A stretch of 9,813 nt of DNA from DASVEE01 sp036399695. Its GTDB lineage: Bacteria; Acidobacteriota; Thermoanaerobaculia; Gp7-AA8. A program made the position numbers and the translations under genes. This document shows, in pieces, positions 6,263 to 9,813 of the stretch (its first letter is position 1; each line of letters begins with the position of its first letter). The stretch is from the NCBI GenBank assembly GCA_036399695.1, contig DASWMP010000278.1, positions 1 through 9,813 of the forward strand. The letters run 5' to 3'. Below the pieces are notes generated by a model. That model was given only the letters and a program-made list of their open reading frames with translations, did no database searches and was not told where the DNA came from.

Positions 6263-7008
6263 CAGCCACGCAGCGCAAACGAGCGCGCCAGCAGGATCGC
6301 GGCACTGGAGGCCACATTCAGCGACTCCACCCGGCCGGACATGCCGATCGCCAGCGGCCGCGCGTGTGCGGCAATCTCGGCTGAGACACCATTGCCCTCG
6401 TTGCCAAATACCAGCACGGCATCGTGTGCGGGCGGATCCGCAGGCGCTGCGCCGGCATCAGCCGCATACAGCGGCCGGCCAGCGCCGATGAGCTCCTGCG
6501 CCGTCACCTCGGCCACGCGCACGCCGAGAATCGCCCCGGCAGAAGCGCGGATCGCCTTCGGTGCGAACGGATCGGCGCAGCCTGGCAGCAGCAGCACGCC
6601 CGAGGCATCGAACGCCGCCGCCAGCCGGACGATCGTGCCGACGTTGCCCGGGTCCTGCACGCCATCCAGCGCCACGGCGATGCTGTCGCGACGGGCCAGC
6701 ACTTCCTCCATCGTCGAGCGTGGCCGTTCGAACAGGCCGATCACCCCCTGTGGCGAGCGCGTTTCAGCGACGGCGTCGTACACCTCGGGGTAGAACTGCA
6801 GGAACATCGCGCCGGGCGCTGCCTCGGGGCGGGGGATGGTGAGCAGGCTCTGGCCGGTCGGGATGATGATGGCGATCGGCTTCCAGCCGCCGGCCACCGC
6901 ATCGGCGACCGGTTTCGGTCCCTCGATGACGATCTCGTCGTTGTGCTCGCGAATTGCTTCCCTGAGTCGCTTGACCCAGGCGTTCTGACGGCTGGAGATG
7001 ATCTTCAT
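6262..7008 (-). CDS. SpoU/TrmH-family RNA 2'-O-methyltransferase
   Basis: A 248-residue SPOUT-class enzyme that methylates a ribose 2'-hydroxyl in rRNA or tRNA. An N-terminal substrate-binding domain (about 1-95, beginning ISSRQNAWVKRLREA and containing VIEGPKPVADA) precedes the knotted catalytic domain. All three SpoU motifs are present: motif 1 DGVQDPGNVGTIVR with Asn122 (115-128), motif 2 VFGNEGNGVS (200-209), and motif 3 IGMSGRVESLNVASSAAILL (221-240). The architecture is that of RlmB/YsgA-type enzymes, and the exact target nucleotide cannot be assigned. The frame opens at 7065, but ATG 7008 begins the conserved sequence. The gene is probably co-transcribed with rsmI downstream. It is divergent from the aminotransferase, with a 56-base spacer between start codons. 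Confidence 0.93.
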   Translation of the reverse strand: MKIISSRQNAWVKRLREAIREHNDEIVIEGPKPVADAVAGGWKPIAIIIPTGQSLLTIPRPEAAPGAMFLQFYPEVYDAVAETRSPQGVIGLFERPRSTMEEVLARRDSIAVALDGVQDPGNVGTIVRLAAAFDASGVLLLPGCADPFAPKAIRASAGAILGVRVAEVTAQELIGAGRPLYAADAGAAPADPPAHDAVLVFGNEGNGVSAEIAAHARPLAIGMSGRVESLNVASSAAILLARSFALRG

Positions 7009-7014
7009 TACAAT
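6985..7014 (+). promoter_or_regulatory. Candidate promoter of the aminotransferase gene
   Basis: A -10 TACAAT (7009-7014, five of six matches) lies 18 bases after a weaker -35 CTGACG (6985-6990, four of six). Transcription would begin near 7021, giving a leader of about 44 bases that includes the Shine-Dalgarno site at 7054. The -35 lies inside the 5' end of the divergent methyltransferase gene. Confidence 0.4.
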
Positions 7015-7053
7015 GCTGTGCCGATGATAGGCTGCGCGGGGGGCGATTTGACC

Positions 7054-7057
7054 GGAG
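7054..7057 (+). promoter_or_regulatory. Shine-Dalgarno site deciding the TTG start of the aminotransferase
   Basis: GGAG at 7054-7057 ends 7 bases before the TTG at 7065. It is well spaced and supports the TTG rather than the internal ATG at 7110, which would remove the N-terminal residues that contact the active site in this family. Confidence 0.75.
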
Positions 7058-7064
7058 AAGTGCA

Positions 7065-8267
7065 TTGACCACGACCACGCGACCGCGACTGCGCTTCTCC
7101 GAGCGCGTCATGGCGGTGACGGAATCGCCGACGCTGGCAGTCCTGAACCGCGCCACCGCGCTGATCCAGCGCGGCGTCGACGTCGTCGACTTTGGTCCCG
7201 GTGAGCCCGACTTTGCCACGCCTCGCGCCGTTGCCGAAGCCGGCAAGCGCGCCATCGACCGCGGCTTCACGAAATACACGAACGCCAGCGGCACCAAAGC
7301 CCTTCGCGACGCCATCGCCGGTCGCTACAACCGCCGCTACGCCACATCCCTTGGCGCCGACCACGTCATCGCCGGCAACGGCGGCAAGCAGGAGCTCTTC
7401 AACCTGATGATGGCCCTCATCGGCGACGGGGACGAAGTGATCGTCCCGGCGCCCTACTGGGTCAGCTTCCCCGACCAGGTCATCTTCGCCGGCGGCCGTC
7501 CGATCTTTGCCACGCTCGATCCGGACAACGGCTTCCGTCCGCGCCTGTCCGATATCGAGCCACTGCTCACCAGCCGCACCCGTGGCCTCATCCTCAATTC
7601 GCCGTGCAATCCCACCGGGGCCGTCATCACCGAAACGGAGCTGGCGAAGATCGTCGAGTGGTGCGCCGCTCACGAGCTGTTTCTCGTCTTCGACGAGACG
7701 TACGAGCTCTTCGTCTATCGGGGCGCCCGCCATGCCTCGGCGATGAAGTACTTCGAGCAGTATCCCGAGACCGTCGTCGTCGTGAACTCGATGTCCAAGA
7801 CGTTCGCCATGACCGGTTGGCGTCTCGGCTACGCGGTCGCCCATCCGGAGATCGTGAAGGCTCTGGGTAAGATCCAGGGGCACTCGACCTCGAATCCGAG
7901 CTCCATCGCCCAGGCTGCCGCCATCGAGGCCCTCAACGGCGTCGACGAAGACGTGCAGCGGATGTACGACGCCTACTGCGAGCGGCGTGAGTGGCTCGTG
8001 CCCGAGCTGAACGACGTACCGGGCGTCTGCTGCACGGATCCGGACGGCGCGTTCTACGTCTTCCCCGACGTCAGCGCCTTCTTCGGGAAGGCGGGCATCA
8101 CCGACTCGCAGTCGTTCGCCAACTATCTGCTCGACGAGGCGGCGGTCGCCGTCGTGCCGGGGGCGGCGTTCGGGGCCGACGAATACGTACGGATCAGCTA
8201 CGCCACGTCGATGGAACGTCTCCGGGAAGGCCTCGCCCGCATCCGCGCCGCGCTCGCCCGACTGTGA
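7065..8267 (+). CDS. Class I aminotransferase, aspartate aminotransferase-like (AspB/AspC family)
   Basis: A 400-residue PLP-dependent aminotransferase of fold type I, probably exchanging amino groups between aspartate (or an aromatic or prephenate substrate) and 2-oxoglutarate in the cytoplasm. The Schiff-base lysine is Lys245 in SMSKTFAMTGWRLGY. The cofactor ligands Asn182 (NSPCNPTG), Asp210 and Tyr213 (VFDETYE) are present, and Arg376 in VRISYATS binds the substrate carboxylate. Early motifs include FGPGEPDF (43-50), GNGGKQELFNLMMA and APYWVSFPD. The pattern is close to the thermophilic 1-beta type aspartate aminotransferases, some of which also use prephenate. GGKQ (106-109) is part of that pattern, but dual activity is not proven. 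The gene starts with TTG at 7065, supported by GGAG 7 bases upstream. It is followed 64 bases later by the foldase gene. Confidence 0.93.
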   Translation: MTTTTRPRLRFSERVMAVTESPTLAVLNRATALIQRGVDVVDFGPGEPDFATPRAVAEAGKRAIDRGFTKYTNASGTKALRDAIAGRYNRRYATSLGADHVIAGNGGKQELFNLMMALIGDGDEVIVPAPYWVSFPDQVIFAGGRPIFATLDPDNGFRPRLSDIEPLLTSRTRGLILNSPCNPTGAVITETELAKIVEWCAAHELFLVFDETYELFVYRGARHASAMKYFEQYPETVVVVNSMSKTFAMTGWRLGYAVAHPEIVKALGKIQGHSTSNPSSIAQAAAIEALNGVDEDVQRMYDAYCERREWLVPELNDVPGVCCTDPDGAFYVFPDVSAFFGKAGITDSQSFANYLLDEAAVAVVPGAAFGADEYVRISYATSMERLREGLARIRAALARL

Positions 8268-8320
8268 GTGACGGAAATTACCCCTCGAAGCCTCCCGTTC
8301 CGCATCCAACAGACAACTGC

Positions 8321-8326
8321 AAGGAG
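8321..8326 (+). promoter_or_regulatory. Shine-Dalgarno site deciding the GTG start of the foldase gene
   Basis: AAGGAG lies 5 bases before the GTG at 8332. It is the strongest ribosome binding site in the window and fixes the start just ahead of a lysine-rich signal peptide. Confidence 0.85.
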
Positions 8327-8331
8327 ATTCC

Positions 8332-9318
8332 GTGAAGAAGACCACTCAAACCATGCTGGCGCTTGCGCTGGCAACCGCGACGGTAGTGTCCGCTCAGACG
8401 ACCACTCCCGCCGCGAAGCCGGCCGCTCCGGCGGCCCAGACTGCTGCGGCGTCGGCCCAGACTACTGCCACGGGTGACCCGATCATCGTGGCGGCGGGCG
8501 ACGTTTCGATCCGCAAGTCGGAGTTCGAGAACGCCCTCAAGACCCTCCCGGCCGAGTACCAGCAGTACGCGATGGGCCCGGGCAAGAAGCAGTTCGCCGA
8601 GGACTTCCTGCGCATGAAGATGCTCGCCGCGCAGGGGATGAAGAACGGCCTCGACAAGGATCCGGAAGTCACGTCCCAGCTCGAGCTGATGCGCGCGAAC
8701 CTCGTCGCCAATGCCCAGCTCAGCCGGATGGAGAAGGCGATCACTGTCCCTGACGCCGATCTGCAGAAGCTCTACAACGACAAGAAGAACGAGTACGAGC
8801 AGGTGACGGCCCGTCACATCCTGGTCGCGTTCAAGGGCAGCCCGGCCGCCCAGCCCGGCAAGCCGGAACTGACCGAAGAGCAGGCCAAGGCGAAGGCTGA
8901 AGACCTGCGCAAGCAGCTCGTCGGCGGCGCGAACTTCGAAGAGCTCGCGAAGAAGGAATCCGATGACCTCGGTTCCGGCTCGCGCGGCGGAGAGCTGGGC
9001 GCGTTCAGCCGCGGCCAGATGGTTCCGGAGTTCGAGAAGGCTGCCTTCGAAGGCAAAGTCGGCGACGTCGTTCCGGTCGTCCGCACGCAGTACGGCTTCC
9101 ACGTCATCAAGGTCGAGAAGCACGAGTTCACCCCGTTCGCGGACGTGAAGGAAACCCTCCTCGGCCAGGAGCGCCAGAAGAAGCTTCAGGCCGCCCTCGA
9201 CGCCATGAAGACCACGGCCAACCCGACGTTCAACACCGCTTACTTCGGCGAGCCCGCCGCCACCCCGGCCCAGGGCACCGAGCAGCAGGTGCAGCCAGCC
9301 TCGCAGCCGAGACCGTAA
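8332..9318 (+). CDS. Exported parvulin-type peptidyl-prolyl cis-trans isomerase
   Basis: A 328-residue foldase related to PrsA/SurA/PpiC proteins, which catalyse proline isomerisation in exported polypeptides outside the cytoplasm. A GTG start encodes MKKTTQTMLA, a basic N-terminus with a hydrophobic stretch to about residue 19, and a likely signal peptidase site after VVSA (21). An Ala/Thr/Gln-rich linker (22-48) with internal duplication of an AQT-containing unit follows. A helical chaperone-like region (about 50-155) comes next. The parvulin domain (about 157-264) contains VTARHILVAF, GGELGAFSRGQMVPEFEKAA and YGFHVIKVE. A helical segment (268-294) and a Pro/Gln-rich tail (306-328) end the protein. 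There is no lipobox, so it is probably soluble in the periplasm. It follows the aminotransferase gene but has its own strong ribosome binding site, and an intrinsic terminator lies 21 bases after its stop. Confidence 0.93.
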   Translation: MKKTTQTMLALALATATVVSAQTTTPAAKPAAPAAQTAAASAQTTATGDPIIVAAGDVSIRKSEFENALKTLPAEYQQYAMGPGKKQFAEDFLRMKMLAAQGMKNGLDKDPEVTSQLELMRANLVANAQLSRMEKAITVPDADLQKLYNDKKNEYEQVTARHILVAFKGSPAAQPGKPELTEEQAKAKAEDLRKQLVGGANFEELAKKESDDLGSGSRGGELGAFSRGQMVPEFEKAAFEGKVGDVVPVVRTQYGFHVIKVEKHEFTPFADVKETLLGQERQKKLQAALDAMKTTANPTFNTAYFGEPAATPAQGTEQQVQPASQPRP

Positions 9319-9339
9319 GTCACAGTCTTGCAACCAGCA

Positions 9340-9371
9340 CAAAGGCCGGCGAAAGCCGGCCTTTGTTGTTT
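9340..9371 (+). terminator. Intrinsic terminator after the foldase gene
   Basis: A perfect 11-bp stem (9340-9350 against 9355-9365, CAAAGGCCGGC/GCCGGCCTTTG) closes a GAAA tetraloop. A T-rich tail (TTGTTT) follows directly. Because of the AAAG on the 5' side, the other strand also has a short T-run, so weak bidirectional action on the convergent small gene is possible. Confidence 0.85.
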
Positions 9372-9382
9372 CTGGGAGAGGC

Positions 9383-9448
9383 GTTTTTGGTTTCCGGTTT
9401 TTTGGGTTTCGGTTCAACCAACAACCAAAAACCAACAACCAAAAACCA
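9383..9448. repeat. Inverted heptad-repeat arrays between convergent genes (element C)
   Basis: The left array (9383-9414) has 7-base units of the type GTTTTTG, GTTTCCG, GTTTTTT. The right array (9416-9448) has AACCAAC and AACCAAA alternating twice. The two arrays are separated by one base and are roughly reverse complements, so they can fold into an imperfect hairpin. The unit sequence matches element B at 5262-5366. It lies between the foldase terminator and the 3' end of the small gene at 9467. Confidence 0.72.
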
Positions 9449-9466
9449 GCATACGCGCGCAGCGCG

Positions 9467-9685
9467 CTAGCGCTCGATCTCGAAATCCGCGGCAATCGAC
9501 GGCAGCGCTTCGTTGAAGATCACCACCGTCTCCGAGATGGGGAAGAGCACCGTGTGGTTGCGCGACTGCACCTCGAGGACGACCTCGTAGTAGCCGCTCT
9601 CCTCGTTGATGGCGATCAGAGTCGCAGCCTTCCCTTTGACTTCGAGGGTCCGGTTGAAGATCGATACTTTCGACGGGATTTCCAT
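9467..9685 (-). CDS. Small hypothetical protein (72 residues)
   Basis: I do not recognise this family. The 72-residue protein is acidic to neutral and rich in alternating hydrophobic residues (for example TLEVKGKAATLIAINE, YYEVVLEVQ, TVLFPISETVVIF), which suggests a small all-beta domain. It has no signal peptide, membrane segment or cysteine. Evidence that it is real: the codons are GC-rich at third positions as in its neighbours, and a promoter-like TTGACT-18-TACCCT stands 8 bases before ATG 9685. The frame is open to a GTG at 9709, which would add eight residues, but that start falls upstream of the proposed -10 element and is less likely. It is convergent with the foldase gene. Confidence 0.68.
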   Translation of the reverse strand: MEIPSKVSIFNRTLEVKGKAATLIAINEESGYYEVVLEVQSRNHTVLFPISETVVIFNEALPSIAADFEIER

Positions 9686-9693
9686 GGCGCGTG

Positions 9694-9723
9694 AGGGTAC
9701 GCACGCCACACAGGCAGAGTCAA
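9694..9723 (-). promoter_or_regulatory. Promoter of the small hypothetical gene, leaderless layout
   Basis: On the minus strand a -35 TTGACT (9723-9718, five of six matches) is separated by 18 bases from TACCCT (9699-9694). The -10 ends 8 bases before ATG 9685, so transcription would start at or next to the initiation codon. No Shine-Dalgarno site is present, which fits a leaderless mRNA. Confidence 0.6.
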
Positions 9724-9781
9724 CGGCTAATCACCCCGGCTAACCGAGAATGATCGATTCGCCGGACACCGACGCGGAGTT

Positions 9782-9813
9782 TGGAGTGCGGCAGCGACGC
9801 CTCATCAGCTGCC
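9782..9813 (+). repeat. Palindromic intergenic element, copy 3 (GGAGTGCGG family), cut by the window end
   Basis: TTTGGAGTGCGGCAGCG (starting around 9780) shares GGAGTGCGG, then GCG three bases on, with the copies at 17-47 and 6222-6262. GGCAGC (9790-9795) is mirrored by GCTGCC (9808-9813), which are the last bases of the window, so the element probably continues beyond it. The bases 9724-9781 hold no gene that I can support. Confidence 0.5.

Noticed and set aside
7008..8345. Open frame of 445 codons on the minus strand opposite the aminotransferase
   Set aside because: It is fully antisense to a gene with all catalytic motifs. The composition is that of a GC-rich shadow frame, with no domain pattern.
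8278..9495. Open frame of 405 codons on the minus strand opposite the foldase gene
   Set aside because: It runs through the terminator hairpin and element C and has low-complexity Leu/Arg/Gly composition. The plus-strand foldase has a clear start signal and domain.
9750..9813. Possible gene start (ATG at 9750) running off the right edge
   Set aside because: The frame is only 21 codons long here and passes through the GGAGTGCGG palindromic element. No ribosome binding site precedes it.

Overview
This 9.8 kb window is a compact, GC-rich (roughly 60-65% by eye) stretch of bacterial chromosome made almost entirely of housekeeping genes. I count ten protein genes and one tRNA. I see no phage, transposase, CRISPR array or horizontally acquired island. 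The lineage cannot be fixed from this sequence. GC-rich codon use, alternative TTG and GTG starts, scarce Shine-Dalgarno sites and small intergenic repeat arrays would suit an Acidobacteriota-like or similar uncultured Gram-negative lineage. A lipoprotein signal and a signal-peptide-bearing parvulin foldase support a cell with a periplasm or exported proteome.

Layout, left to right. A tightly packed minus-strand operon (3274 to 49) encodes a membrane-anchored alpha/beta hydrolase, an L-threonine 3-dehydrogenase-like enzyme and a 6-phosphofructokinase. Its genes touch or overlap by 4 bases. A 212-base divergent spacer (3275-3486) with inverted short-repeat arrays separates it from a plus-strand hotdog thioesterase (3487-3903). 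A minus-strand Cys-less YHS-domain lipoprotein (4361-3927) follows. Upstream of it, on the same strand, is tRNA-Leu(CAG) (4492-4406) with a near-consensus promoter. Divergent to the tRNA is pgsA (about 4625-5260), the phosphatidylglycerophosphate synthase. A 113-base hairpin-forming repeat then separates pgsA from two convergent minus-strand RNA methyltransferase genes: a SpoU/TrmH-family enzyme (7008-6262) and RsmI (6195-5374). Divergent again is a class I aspartate-type aminotransferase (7065-8267, TTG start), followed 64 bases later by an exported parvulin-type prolyl isomerase (8332-9318, GTG start) ending in a clear intrinsic terminator. A small conserved-looking hypothetical gene of 72 codons (9685-9467) closes the window.

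The genes do not form one specialised pathway. The left operon mixes threonine catabolism and glycolysis. The centre serves membrane lipid synthesis and RNA modification. The right end serves amino-acid metabolism and extracytoplasmic protein folding.

The most notable signals are non-coding. First, three intergenic islands are built of degenerate 7-base tandem repeats in inverted arrangement, one of them with a 9-base repeat core. Second, a GGAGTGCGG-type palindromic element occurs three times. Third, three genes without Shine-Dalgarno sites carry a TANNNT -10-like hexamer 7-8 bases before the ATG, which suggests leaderless mRNAs. I do not see a convincing undescribed multi-gene system here.
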